Source: Thermodesulfobacteriota bacterium
GTDB taxonomy: Bacteria; Desulfobacterota; Thermodesulfobacteria; Thermodesulfobacteriales; Thermodesulfatatoraceae
Length of the DNA stretch: 42,937 bases
Assembly: GCA_013153725.1 (NCBI GenBank)
Contig: JAADDY010000024.1
Coordinates: 1-42,937, forward strand
Reading direction: 5' to 3'
In this document: positions 1-12,628 of the stretch, piece after piece
How positions within the stretch are numbered: the stretch's first letter is position 1
Layout: each line of letters opens with the position of its first letter
Notes under the pieces: model-generated
The model's database searches: none
Told to the model about the DNA's origin: nothing
The model's input: the letters and a program-made list of their open reading frames with translations, nothing else
Translations under genes and position numbers: made by a program

Positions 1-1385
1 AGGAGAGCTGCCGCCGGGTCGCCGCGAAAATCGGTGCCTATCTTGTCGATCTCATCCAGCATGAAGACGGGGTTGTTCACCCCCACCCGGCGCAAACCCT
101 GGATGATCCGCCCGGGCATGGCGCCCACATAGGTGCGTCGGTGGCCCCGGATTTCAGCCTCATCTCGCACACCACCAAGGGAGATGCGCAGGAACTTCCG
201 GCCCAGGGCCTTGGCGATGGAACGCCCAAGGGAGGTCTTCCCCACCCCTGGAGGCCCCACGAAACAGAGAATGGGGCCTTTCATGTCGGGTTTTAGCTTG
301 CGCACTGCGAGATATTCCAGGATGCGCTTTTTGACCTTCTCGAGGTCGTAATGGTCCTGGTCGAGAATCCTTTTGGCCTCCTTGAGGTCGATGCGGTCTT
401 CTGTGCTTTCACACCAGGGCAGTTCCAGAACCCAATCCAGCCAGTTGCGAATGACGGTATATTCCGCCGAGGTGGGATGAAGCCTTGCCAAACGCTTGAG
501 TTCTTTTTCGACCTCTTTGCGCACGTAATCGGGAAGCTTCTTCTTGGCGAGTTTCTCACGGATCTCTTCGATTTCCGCCTCGACTCCCTCGGCCTCCCCG
601 AGCTCTTTCCGAATGACCTTCAGCTGCTCCCGCAGATAGTACTCTTTCTGGGCCTTTTCCATGCGCCCCCGGACTTCGGCCTGGATCTTCTGGCCCAGCT
701 CAAGAATTTCTACCTGTCTCAGGAGGAGCTGATGTATCTTCTTGAGCCTTTCTTTGATATCAAGGGTTTCCAGGACGTCCTGTTTCTCCTCGTTTGAAAC
801 GTTCAGGTGGCTGATGACCATGTCAGCCAGGACCCCGGGCTCCTCGATGTTGAAGATTACCGTCTTCAGCTCTCCGGGAATCTGGGGGGAAAATTCGAGA
901 ACCTTGGTGAAGAGTTGCCTGATGCTTGCCATCAGCGCGTCGACTTCCATGTCGTGGACGAGATAATCGTCGAGGACCTGTATCCGCCCCACGAGATAGG
1001 GCTCTCGAGAAACGAGCTCCAAAAGCTCGATTCTCGAAATACCCTGTACCACCACGCGTACCTGATCCGGCTCGATGCGGGTGGCCTTCAAAATCACCGC
1101 CGCGGTGCCAACGTCAAAAAGGGCTTTTTCGTCCTCTCCCGGCTCTCTAACCGCCACCACCGCCACCATGCGATCCGAGGAAAGGGCGTCGTCAATGAGC
1201 TTGAGAAGCCCCGGCTCGTGAATCATGAGGGGCATCACCATGTGCGGAAAAAGAACCACATTGGAAGGAATAACGGGAAGTTTCTTGTACTCCCCCTTTT
1301 CTTCTTCCTGTTTTTCGGTTCTCTTCTCTTCCATCTCGGCTGGCAAACTAAGCTCTTTCACCTGGGCCGCCTCTTTCTCGCTCAT
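1..1385 (-). CDS. lon: Lon protease (ATP-dependent, N-terminal part; C-terminus runs off the window start)
   Basis: Minus-strand frame reads [21 protein letters not shown]...[47 protein letters not shown]..., and near the window edge ...[22 protein letters not shown], the Lon Walker B region. ATG at 1385 preceded by GTGAGGTGG. Not in the supplied ORF list because the frame is open at the edge. Confidence 0.95.
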   Translation of the reverse strand, partial: [461 protein letters not shown]

Positions 1386-1492
1386 ATTCCACCTCACGAC
1401 TTTTGGATCTGGATCTAGGAGGAAGTTAAACATTCCCTCTCCAGATTCCAACCTTCTACTCATTTCACTCCTTTTATCCTTCAATTCCGAGT

Positions 1493-1513
1493 TTGTTCAA
1501 ACAAATTGAACAA
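1493..1513. promoter_or_regulatory. Perfect inverted repeat TTGTTCAA-ACAAA-TTGAACAA between divergent lon and lysR
   Basis: 8-bp perfect arms with a 5-nt centre in the divergent intergenic region; operator role inferred. Confidence 0.45.
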
Positions 1514-1586
1514 AACATTATCAAAAAATTTGATTGATCTTTCAAAGAAAATTTTGCTAAGCTAAAAAGCAGAAAACAGCAAAAAT

Positions 1587-2588
1587 TTGCCAATTCAGGC
1601 AAAGGGGGGAGAAGAGTTGGCTTTAACCCTCAGACAACTCGAAATTTTTTTAGCGGTTGCCGAAACAGGCCATGTTACGAGCGCGGCCAAGAAAATTCAC
1701 CTCACCCAATCGGCGGTGAGCATGGCCATCTCTGAGATGGAAAACATCCTGAACGGCCCTCTCTTTGACCGGCAGGGGAAAAAGCTGATCCTGAACGACC
1801 GGGGGCGTTTTTTGCTCCCCTACGCCCGTGAGATAGTCAACAAGGTCCGCAACATCGAACTCCTGCTCTCCGAACCCGAAGGAGAGCTGGTGGGGCATCT
1901 TCACGTCGGTGCGAGCTCCACCATCGGTAATTACGTCATGCCTTACGTGGTGAGCGCCTTCACCCGGGAGCACCCCAAGGTCTACATCAACCTGGTGGTG
2001 GGAAACAGTCGGCAGATCGAACAGCAGGTGGAAGAAGGGGGGCTTGATATCGGTTTCATCGAGGGTCTTGTTCACAGCAACAAAATCGAATCGCAGGAGT
2101 GGCTTACAGACCGTTTGAACATCATCGCCAACTCCCACCATCCTCTGGCCCAAAAGAAAAAAATCGCCGTCCACGATCTTGCCGAGGCGCGCTGGATCAT
2201 GCGAGAAGAAGGTTCCGGAACGGCAGAAATCTTCAAAAACGCCATCTCGAAATACATCTCAAACTTCGAGGTCTTCCTGGAACTGGGGCACACCGAGGCC
2301 ATCAAGAAGGCTGTCGAGGCCGGTATGGGCCTCAGCTGCCTTTCGGCCCTCACCGTCTGCCGTGAGGTGGAAAACGGCTGGCTCAAGATCCTTCACGTCC
2401 CCGAGCTTGAGATCACCAGGCAGCTCCTCATCATCATCCGCAAAGACAAACTCAAGACCAACCTCCTGAAGGAATTCATCTCCTTCTGCAATTTCATCCG
2501 GGACTGCTGCCAGGCCTCAGAAATTTGTCTCACTTCGCCATACAAACTTCTCCAGCTATTAGAGCATCACCAGGAAATGGTAGTTTAA
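1587..2588 (+). CDS. LysR-family transcriptional regulator (true start may be TTG near 1617)
   Basis: LTLRQLEIFLAVAETGHVTSAAKKIHLTQSAVSMAISEMENILNGPLFDRQGKKLILNDRGR N-terminal wHTH, followed by a substrate-binding domain. Confidence 0.93.
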   Translation: MPIQAKGGEELALTLRQLEIFLAVAETGHVTSAAKKIHLTQSAVSMAISEMENILNGPLFDRQGKKLILNDRGRFLLPYAREIVNKVRNIELLLSEPEGELVGHLHVGASSTIGNYVMPYVVSAFTREHPKVYINLVVGNSRQIEQQVEEGGLDIGFIEGLVHSNKIESQEWLTDRLNIIANSHHPLAQKKKIAVHDLAEARWIMREEGSGTAEIFKNAISKYISNFEVFLELGHTEAIKKAVEAGMGLSCLSALTVCREVENGWLKILHVPELEITRQLLIIIRKDKLKTNLLKEFISFCNFIRDCCQASEICLTSPYKLLQLLEHHQEMVV

Positions 2589-2648
2589 GCTTGCACTTTT
2601 AAAGGGCTTCCGCTAAGAGGAGAAAAATTCCTCTGGAGGAGGCGCATA

Positions 2649-3614
2649 ATGAGATCCCTCTTGGCGGCCCTGCTCTTCGTGTTGGTCTCTTCCCAACTGG
2701 TATTTGCCGGTGGAGGCAAGGCTTATCCTCTGGGAGCCGAAGGGTTCCTCGTGGGAGCGGCCCCACCACCTGGTCTTACGATCCTTAATTACGCCTACTT
2801 TTACTCGGCAGACGAACTCAAGGACTCCGACGGAGACGAAGTTCCGGTCTTTGACGACATCACCGTCTGGGCCGAGGTCATGCGTTTCATCTACTTCACC
2901 AAGAAAAAGCTCTTCGGCGGCACCTACGGCCAGCACTTCTTCTTGCTCGCGGTAAACGTGGACCTCGATTTCAAGGCCCCGGTGGGCCCCAAGCGCAAGA
3001 GAAACTACGACGATTTCGACGTCCCTTACATCATCTATTCTCCCTTCCTCCTTTCATGGCATCTCATGCAGGGCAAACTCCATCTGGTGCTCGACATCGC
3101 CGACATCTACATCCCACTCTCCAACGAAGACGACGACAACCTCGCCAGCGTGGGGCGAAACTTCTGGACCATCGAGCCCGTCTTTGCCATCACCTATATG
3201 TTCACCCCCCGGCTTTCCGCTTCTCTAAAGCTCATGTACGACTTCAACACCGAGCAAAACGACTACCCCACCCCCATGGGGGTTACCATCGATCGGACGC
3301 CCGGGCAGGAATTCCATTTCGACTGGTGTGTCTCCTACGCTCTCAAGCCCAACTTCCGCGTCGGGATCACGGGTTACTACTATCGTCAGGTCAAGAACGA
3401 CGACTTCGATTTCGACGATTTCTCAGGCCCCCCGGCCTTGCGGGCGGCGCTTGAAGACCTCGAAGACAACCAGGGCCGTGTCTGGGCCATCGGCCCGGGT
3501 GTGTGGTACCAGCAGGGAAAATTCTTCCTCTCCTTGCGTACCCAGTTCGAGTTTGGCGCCCGCGAGATGACGAAAGGCCAAAACGTATGGTTTAAAATGG
3601 GCTACGTTTTCTAA
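2649..3614 (+). CDS. Outer-membrane transporter, SphA / phenol MetA-pathway family
   Basis: Signal peptide MRSLLAALLFVLVSSQLVFAGGG, N-terminal NYAYFYSADELKDSDGD, VFAITYMFTPRLSASLKLMYDFNTEQNDYPTP, beta-rich C-terminus ending in ...KMGYVF. Confidence 0.75.
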   Translation: MRSLLAALLFVLVSSQLVFAGGGKAYPLGAEGFLVGAAPPPGLTILNYAYFYSADELKDSDGDEVPVFDDITVWAEVMRFIYFTKKKLFGGTYGQHFFLLAVNVDLDFKAPVGPKRKRNYDDFDVPYIIYSPFLLSWHLMQGKLHLVLDIADIYIPLSNEDDDNLASVGRNFWTIEPVFAITYMFTPRLSASLKLMYDFNTEQNDYPTPMGVTIDRTPGQEFHFDWCVSYALKPNFRVGITGYYYRQVKNDDFDFDDFSGPPALRAALEDLEDNQGRVWAIGPGVWYQQGKFFLSLRTQFEFGAREMTKGQNVWFKMGYVF

Positions 3615-3638
3615 AACTTTGAACCAAGGAGTGAACCT

Positions 3639-5015
3639 ATGGCGGAGTACAAGATCACCCTTTCCGAGAAGGAACTTCCCACGGCGTGGTACAACATCAT
3701 TCCCCGTCTTCCCAGGCCACCGGCACCTCCCCTCAATCCCCAAACTGGCGAGCCGGTAAAACCCGAAGAGCTGGCCGCCATCTTTCCGAAGAGTCTCATC
3801 GAGCAGGAGATGAGCCCGGAGCCGTGGATCGAGATCCCGGAGGCCGTAAGAGAGGTCTACCGCCTCTGGCGCCCCACCCCTCTTCACCGGGCGAGAAACT
3901 TAGAGAAGGCCCTCGGCACACCGGCCCGCATCTATTTCAAAAACGAAAGCGTGAGCCCTCCCGGGAGCCACAAGCCCAACACCGCCGTGGCCCAGGCCTA
4001 TTACAACAAAGAGGCCGGCATCAAAAGGCTTGCCACGGAGACCGGCGCCGGTCAGTGGGGAAGTGCGCTCGCCTTTGCCTGCAAGCTCTTCGACCTCAAG
4101 TGCACCGTTTATATGGTGAAGGTCTCCTACGAGCAGAAACCCTTTCGCAAGAGCCTCATGCACATCTGGGAGGCGGAGGTCTTTCCCTCTCCCACCGAGC
4201 GCACCGAGGCCGGTAAGCGCATCCTTGCCCAGAATCCCGACTCCCGCGGCAGCCTGGGGATCGCCATCTCCGAGGCGGTGGAAGACGCCGCCACCCATGA
4301 AGACACCAACTACTCTCTGGGGAGCGTGCTGAACCACGTGCTGCTTCACCAGACGGTCATCGGCCTTGAGACCCAGAAACAGCTGGCCCTGGCGGAAGAA
4401 AAGCCCGACGTCCTGATCGGCTGCGTGGGCGGAGGAAGCAACTTTGCCGGTTTTGCCTTCCCCTTCCTGGGAGACATGCTCGAAGGGAAGCTCGAGGCCG
4501 AGGTCATCGCCGTGGAACCGGCAAGTTGCCCCACCCTTACCAAGGGCATCTACACCTACGATTTTGGCGACACCGCGGGCCTCACCCCGCTCCTCCTCAT
4601 GCACACCCTGGGACACTCTTTTGAGCCCCCGGCTATCCACGCTGGCGGGTTGAGATATCACGGAGACGCCCCACTGGTCTGCCAGCTGGTAAAAGAGGGG
4701 CTCGTCAAGCCCCGGGCCTACCCTCAGAACCCGTGTTTCGAGGCGGCACTTCTCTTTGCCCGCACCGAGGGCATCATTCCAGCACCTGAGACCAGCCACG
4801 CCATCCGGGCCGCCATCGACGAGGCCCTGAAGTGCAAGGAAACCGGGGAAGAGAAGGTCATCGTCTTCAATTTCAGCGGCCACGGGCACTTCGATCTCGC
4901 GGCTTACGATTCCTATCTCGCCGGAGAACTCGAAGATTACGAATATCCGGAAGAAAAGATCAAAGAGGCCCTGGAAGAGCTCAAACACTTCCCCAAGTTT
5001 CCCACCGGAATTTAA
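3639..5015 (+). CDS. trpB: TrpB2-type tryptophan synthase beta-like PLP enzyme
   Basis: Long N-terminal extension, PLP lysine motif [52 protein letters not shown], typical of TrpB2. Confidence 0.93.
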   Translation: MAEYKITLSEKELPTAWYNIIPRLPRPPAPPLNPQTGEPVKPEELAAIFPKSLIEQEMSPEPWIEIPEAVREVYRLWRPTPLHRARNLEKALGTPARIYFKNESVSPPGSHKPNTAVAQAYYNKEAGIKRLATETGAGQWGSALAFACKLFDLKCTVYMVKVSYEQKPFRKSLMHIWEAEVFPSPTERTEAGKRILAQNPDSRGSLGIAISEAVEDAATHEDTNYSLGSVLNHVLLHQTVIGLETQKQLALAEEKPDVLIGCVGGGSNFAGFAFPFLGDMLEGKLEAEVIAVEPASCPTLTKGIYTYDFGDTAGLTPLLLMHTLGHSFEPPAIHAGGLRYHGDAPLVCQLVKEGLVKPRAYPQNPCFEAALLFARTEGIIPAPETSHAIRAAIDEALKCKETGEEKVIVFNFSGHGHFDLAAYDSYLAGELEDYEYPEEKIKEALEELKHFPKFPTGI

Positions 5016-5019
5016 ACCG

Positions 5020-5043
5020 CGGAGGCGGGGCTCCCCGCCTCCG
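5020..5043. terminator. GC-rich hairpin after trpB2 (CGGAGGCGGGG-CT-CCCCGCCTCCG)
   Basis: 11-bp perfect arms, 2-nt loop; no clear T-run. Confidence 0.55.
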
Positions 5044-5080
5044 TTGACACCTCCCCTTTTGCCTGCCATAACCCAAAGGG

Positions 5081-7513
<2,433 letters not shown>

Positions 7514-7523
7514 GAGGTGCCAA

Positions 7524-8825
7524 ATGTCCATTTACATCGGAATCATCGGTCTCGGAACCGTGGGCTCGGGAACGGTAAAGATCCTCTTTGAAAACCAGAA
7601 GCTCATCCAGAAAAGACTCGGTTGCCCCCTTCTGGTGAAGAAGATCGCCGTAAGAGACCCAAACCTTCCGCGCCTGGTGGAAGTCCCGGAAACCCTTCTC
7701 ACCACCGACGTGGAGAGCATCTTTCGCGACCCGGAGATCAAGATCGTGGTGGAGCTCATCGGAGGTCTTGAGCCGGCGCGGACCTTCATCCTCAAGGCCA
7801 TCGAGGCCGGAAAACATGTGGTCACTGCCAACAAGGCGGTGCTTGCAGAATTCGGGAAGGAGATCTTCCGGGCGGCCAGAGAAAAGGGCGTGGACATCGC
7901 CTTTGAAGCGGCGGTGGGAGGAGGGGTTCCCATCATCAAGACGCTTAAGGAAAGCCTGGTGGGCAACCGCATCAAGGCCCTTACCGGGATCGTCAACGGC
8001 ACCTGCAATTATATTCTCACCCGCATGACCGAAGAGGGGCTCTCCTTTGCCGAGGCCCTGAAGGAGGCGCAGGAGGCGGGTTTTGCCGAGGCGGACCCTT
8101 CACTTGACATAGATGGTCTCGACGCCGCCCACAAGCTGGCCCTCCTCACCACCCTGGCCTACGGCACGGAAATAACCCTTGAGGACATCTACGTGGAGGG
8201 CATCAGGGAGATCGAACCCCTGGATCTTTCCTTTGCAAGAGAGCTCGGCTTCGTGACCAAGCTCCTGGCCATCTGCAAGGACACGGAAGAAGGGCTCGAG
8301 GCCCGGGTGCATCCGGCCCTGATTCCGGAGGCCCACGTCCTGGCCTCGGTGCGGATGGCCTACAACGCCTTCTACATCAAGGGAGACGCCGTGGGAGACG
8401 TCCTTCTTTACGGCCTTGGCGCCGGCCAGATGCCCACGGGAAGCGCCGTGGTGAGCGACATCGTCGACCTTGCCCGGAACGTACTCTCCGGAGCCAGTCT
8501 GCGGGTGCCCCCGCTCTCCTTCCAGCTGAGCGATCTGCAACGCCTGCCCCTAAAACCCATGGAGGAGGTGGTCTCGCGGTATTACTTCCGCTTTGCGGCG
8601 GTGGATCGGCCGGGGGTCCTTTCCAAGATCGCCGGCATCCTGGGCGAAAATGAGATCAGTATCGCCGCGGTGATTCAGAAGGGGCGCGAGATCGGAGGGT
8701 CGGTTCCCATCGTGATGCTCACCCACGAAGCCCGGGAGAAGGCGGTTAGAAGGGCCCTTTCCGCCATAGACGAACTCCGTATCGTCACCGCCCCCACCAA
8801 GATTTTGCGCATCGAAGAGGGCTAA
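7524..8825 (+). CDS. hom: Homoserine dehydrogenase with C-terminal ACT domain
   Basis: IGIIGLGTVGSGTVKIL NAD(P)-binding motif, GIVNGTCNYILTRM, ACT domain VDRPGVLSKIAGILGENEISIAAVIQKG. Confidence 0.97.
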   Translation: MSIYIGIIGLGTVGSGTVKILFENQKLIQKRLGCPLLVKKIAVRDPNLPRLVEVPETLLTTDVESIFRDPEIKIVVELIGGLEPARTFILKAIEAGKHVVTANKAVLAEFGKEIFRAAREKGVDIAFEAAVGGGVPIIKTLKESLVGNRIKALTGIVNGTCNYILTRMTEEGLSFAEALKEAQEAGFAEADPSLDIDGLDAAHKLALLTTLAYGTEITLEDIYVEGIREIEPLDLSFARELGFVTKLLAICKDTEEGLEARVHPALIPEAHVLASVRMAYNAFYIKGDAVGDVLLYGLGAGQMPTGSAVVSDIVDLARNVLSGASLRVPPLSFQLSDLQRLPLKPMEEVVSRYYFRFAAVDRPGVLSKIAGILGENEISIAAVIQKGREIGGSVPIVMLTHEAREKAVRRALSAIDELRIVTAPTKILRIEEG

Positions 8826-8829
8826 GCGT

Positions 8830-8856
8830 TTAGGTTTTTGGGAAGCGTTCCGATAT
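8830..8856 (+). promoter_or_regulatory. Putative sigma28 (FliA) promoter TTAGGTTT-N11-TCCGATAT
   Basis: 6/8 and 6/8 matches to TAAAGTTT-N11-GCCGATAA with exact 11-nt spacing, about 35 bp upstream of the CheD-like gene. Confidence 0.5.
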
Positions 8857-8889
8857 TAACAAAAGCAACGTCGTAAAGGTGGGCCAACA

Positions 8890-9366
8890 GTGAAGGTAGA
8901 AAAGGGGCGCTTCCTGATCCTCAAAAATCAAAAAGAAACCCTGGAAACAGAGGCCCTGGGGGCCTGCGTGGCTCTGGCAGCCAGAGCTCCGGAAAAGAAG
9001 ATCGCCGGTCTCTGGATCTTCGTCTTGCCGGCGGAAAAGATCCTCAATTCGCGAGTAGGAGATGTTCCGCAGACCTTCTTTGCCGCCGAGGGGATAGACG
9101 TCTTTTTGGAGGCCCTGGAAGAGGCCGGGGCCGAAAAGGAAGAGCTCGAGTTTTTTGCCGCCGGAGGGGCAAGGTTTCTCGAGGCCCCCACGGTTTTCGA
9201 TCTAGGGGGCTTGAACGCCTCCATGCTCCGAAAACTCCTGAAAGACCGGGGTCTTACGCTCAAAGCCGAAGCCTGTGGCCGCCCCTTTCCATGCCGCCTG
9301 GCTGTTGACGGTAAGGAGGCCCTGGTAACCGTAAAAATCTCCGGAGAAGAGGAAGAGACGTGGTAA
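8890..9366 (+). CDS. CheD-like chemoreceptor glutamine deamidase family protein, probably catalytically degenerate
   Basis: TEALGACVALAARAPEKKIAGLWIFVLP matches CheD TLGLGSCVAVCM...AHVMLP; ends like CheD (DLGGLNASMLRKLLKDRGLTLKAEACGR...LVTVK). Catalytic His position is not His. Confidence 0.7.
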   Translation: MKVEKGRFLILKNQKETLETEALGACVALAARAPEKKIAGLWIFVLPAEKILNSRVGDVPQTFFAAEGIDVFLEALEEAGAEKEELEFFAAGGARFLEAPTVFDLGGLNASMLRKLLKDRGLTLKAEACGRPFPCRLAVDGKEALVTVKISGEEEETW

Positions 9367-10214
9367 AGGTCCTGGAATACGTCTTTGAAGAGCTCAATAC
9401 CATTCCGAACTTCCCAGAAACAGCCTATCGTGCCCTCCGGATGCTCGAAGACGAAAACGTAAACTTTGAAAAACTGGCCAAGGTCATCCGCTACGACGCC
9501 ACCATCACGGCCAACTTCCTGAAGCTCGTCAATTCCGCTTACATTGGCCTGCGGCGAAAAGTCGAATCCCTCTCCCAGGCCTTTGCCCTTCTGGGTCTCA
9601 ACCAGATCCGCTTCTTTCTGGTGGCAGCCTGTGCCGGCCAGTATCTAAATCGGGCCCTTCACGGCTACGGGCTCTCTCCTTACGAGGTCTGGCTCCACTC
9701 CCTGGGGAGTGGAGTCTTTGCGGAGCTCATCGCCGAAAAGGTCAAGGCCGCCAACCCGGATCACGTCTTCACCGCGGCCCTCCTGCACGACATCGGCAAA
9801 CTGGTGCTCGATCTCTTCGTTGGCGGGGAGCTTGAGGTCATCCGGGAGCTTGTGAGGGACGAGGGCCTCACCTTCATGGAGGCTGAGATCATGGTGCTCG
9901 GGACGGACCACGCCATCGTGGGAGCCGAACTCCTGCGACGCTGGGGCTTTCCGCAGGAGACGATCTTTGCCGTGCGGGCCCATCACGACGAAGACTGGAT
10001 GGTCCAGAACCAGACCGCCGCCATCGTGGCCCTCTCCAACATGCTCACCAACCTCCTGGGGATCGGCATGGGGGCCGACGGCCTCTCTTACCGCGTGCCT
10101 TCCAAACTCCTCAAGGTCGCGGGCCTCAAGGACCGGGAACTTTTCAGCGTCATCACCGAAGGGTTCAAGCGTTACCAGAACATCAAAGAGAATCTCCTGG
10201 CCTCAGGCCACTAG
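9360..10214 (+). CDS. HDOD domain protein
   Basis: LNTIPNFPETAYRALRMLEDENVNFEKLAKVIRYDATITANFLKLVNSA, AALLHDIGKLVLD; GTG start overlaps the upstream gene by 7 nt. Confidence 0.92.
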   Translation: MVKVLEYVFEELNTIPNFPETAYRALRMLEDENVNFEKLAKVIRYDATITANFLKLVNSAYIGLRRKVESLSQAFALLGLNQIRFFLVAACAGQYLNRALHGYGLSPYEVWLHSLGSGVFAELIAEKVKAANPDHVFTAALLHDIGKLVLDLFVGGELEVIRELVRDEGLTFMEAEIMVLGTDHAIVGAELLRRWGFPQETIFAVRAHHDEDWMVQNQTAAIVALSNMLTNLLGIGMGADGLSYRVPSKLLKVAGLKDRELFSVITEGFKRYQNIKENLLASGH

Positions 10215-10492
10215 ACCTTCCCCTCCAGACGCCAGGCCCAGGCCAGCACCGCGGCCACAGCTTCGTAGAGCTCCGGAGGAATTTCGCGCTCCAGCTCTAC
10301 CCTGAGGAGGGCCTCCACCAGCGGTGCATCCTCTTTGATGGGGATGCCGGCTTCTTTGGCAAGCGCCAGGATACGCTCGGCAAGGAGCCCCTCACCCTTG
10401 GCCACCAGGCGGGGGGCTTTATCCTTCTTGGGATCATACTTGAGGGCTGCTGCTCTTTTCCGTGCTTTTTTTGCGCCCTTTGCCGCGGCCAC
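10211..10492 (-). CDS. FlhB-like cytoplasmic domain protein (EscU/YscU/HrcU C-terminal family, stand-alone)
   Basis: RAAALKYDPKKDKAPRLVAKGEGLLAERILALAKEAGIPIKEDAPLVEALLRVELEREIPPELYEAVAAVLAWAWRL; no NPTH autocleavage motif. GTG start inside the 3' end of rng. Confidence 0.88.
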   Translation of the reverse strand: MAAAKGAKKARKRAAALKYDPKKDKAPRLVAKGEGLLAERILALAKEAGIPIKEDAPLVEALLRVELEREIPPELYEAVAAVLAWAWRLEGKV

Positions 10493-12083
10493 GCCTCTTT
10501 TTTCCCTCCCGGGAAGGTTCTTCTGGGGTTTCTTCCTTCTTTATCGTTTCTTCTTTGACCTCGGGTTTAGTTTCCGGGGTTTCCCGCACCTCTTCTTCAA
10601 AAAGGGTGTCTTCCGGGGCAAGATCAGGAGCAGGCTCTATGACAAGGGTGGTCTCGTAATATTCCTCGAGGGCGAAGAGGTCGCGTCTCTTGAAATTGAG
10701 CACGTAGGAAGCAAGCTCCGGAGAGACCCGCACCTTGAGTTTCGCCAGAGATTTTTCCGCAAGCTTGCTCTTGATCCGACGCAAGAGGGCGGTGGCCAAA
10801 ACCTCCACCGTCCGGATCTGCCCCACTCCCCGGCAACAGGGGCAGGGACGATAGCTCCCCCACTGGAGGGGGGCCTGAAGCTTCTGGCGGGCAATCTCTA
10901 TCAGGCCAAGCTTGCTGAAACGGGTCATGGTGGTCTTGGCCCGGTCCTTCTTGAGGCTCTCCCGCAGGCGCTTCTCCACCTGGTGGCGGTGTTTGACCTG
11001 TTTCATGGCGATGAAATCGATCACGATGAGGCCCCCCAGGTCGCGCAGGCGCAGCTGGCGGGCGATCTCTTCGGCGGCCTCGAGATTGGTGCGAAAGGAG
11101 GTCTCTTCAAGGTCCTTCTCTCGCACACATTTGCCGGAGTTGACATCGATGGCCACCAGGGCCTCGGTGGGTTCGATGTAGAGGGTTCCTCCGGAAGGCA
11201 GGGGAACCACCGGTTTGTAGACGTTTTCGATCTGTTCCTCCAGGTTGAAGAGCGAAAAGATGGGTTTCTCTTCCTGGAAGAGTTTTACCAGGCGTACCTG
11301 CCGGGGGGCCACCAGCTTCAGGAAATTCTTGACGGTCTCAAGGGCTTCCGGGGTATCCACCAGAATCTCTTTGATATCCGAAGAGAGATGCTCCCTCAAG
11401 AAACGCACGATGACGTCCTGATCTTTGTAAAGAAGGGCCGGGGCCTCTACCTGGGAGGCCTTGGTGCGGATCTCATTCCAGAGGCGCACCAGATAGCGAA
11501 AATCGGCCTGAATGTTCTTCTTGGCGGCGTCCGCCGCGGCGGTCCGGAGGATGACCCCCACTCCCTCCGGGGGCTTGAGACTCAAAAGGATGTCTTTGAG
11601 ACGCTTGCGCTTGGCCTCGTCGGCAACCTTCTTGGAAACCCCGCAGGTGGGGTTCCCCGGAAGAAGAACGACGTAACGCCCTGGAAGCGTAAGATAAGTG
11701 GTGAGGCTCGCACCCTTGGTGGGGGTCTCTTCCTTCACGATCTGGACCAGAAGCTCCTGGCCGGGCTCAAGGAACTCCGGAAGCTTCGAGCGCCCGGATC
11801 TGTCGACCGCTTCGGCGTAGCCGTAGTATTCGGGATGCACCTCTTTGAAGGGCAGGTAGCCGTTTCTGGAAAGCCCTATATCCACGAAAACGGCCTGCAG
11901 ACTGGGTTTGATGTTTACGATGCGCCCCTTGTATATGTTGCCCTTGGTGTGTTCCCGGACGATGGTTTCCACATCGAAGGCCTCAAGACGCCCACCTTCG
12001 ACCAGGGCTACCCGAATTTCCTCAGATTGTTCCGCGTTTACCAAAATGAGCTTCTCGGGAGTCTTCTTTTTCTTCGCTGGCAT
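10434..12083 (-). CDS. rng: Ribonuclease E/G family protein
   Basis: GNIYKGRIVNIKPSLQAVFVDIGLSRNGYLPF S1-like region, ALVAIDVNSGKCVREKDLEETSFRTNLEAAEEIARQLRLRDLGGLIVIDFIAM, CPCCRGVGQI zinc-link region. Confidence 0.95.
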   Translation of the reverse strand: MPAKKKKTPEKLILVNAEQSEEIRVALVEGGRLEAFDVETIVREHTKGNIYKGRIVNIKPSLQAVFVDIGLSRNGYLPFKEVHPEYYGYAEAVDRSGRSKLPEFLEPGQELLVQIVKEETPTKGASLTTYLTLPGRYVVLLPGNPTCGVSKKVADEAKRKRLKDILLSLKPPEGVGVILRTAAADAAKKNIQADFRYLVRLWNEIRTKASQVEAPALLYKDQDVIVRFLREHLSSDIKEILVDTPEALETVKNFLKLVAPRQVRLVKLFQEEKPIFSLFNLEEQIENVYKPVVPLPSGGTLYIEPTEALVAIDVNSGKCVREKDLEETSFRTNLEAAEEIARQLRLRDLGGLIVIDFIAMKQVKHRHQVEKRLRESLKKDRAKTTMTRFSKLGLIEIARQKLQAPLQWGSYRPCPCCRGVGQIRTVEVLATALLRRIKSKLAEKSLAKLKVRVSPELASYVLNFKRRDLFALEEYYETTLVIEPAPDLAPEDTLFEEEVRETPETKPEVKEETIKKEETPEEPSREGKKRRGRGKGRKKSTEKSSSPQV

Positions 12084-12096
12084 TTTTCCTCCGCGT

Positions 12097-12483
<387 letters not shown>

Positions 12484-12628
12484 TCAAAGTTTTTTGCATT
12501 ATAAACAGAAAGTCGCCAACTTACCCTGTTGTTGAAAGAGAATTTAAGCATTTCTTTGTGAAAAGGCTTGCTTTTAAAAACTGCTAGCATTATTTGTCTT
12601 GGTAGAAACCAAAAAGGAGGAGGTGTGT

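Noticed and set aside
351-1418. Plus-strand ORFs of 148 and 203 aa
   Set aside because: Antisense to lon.
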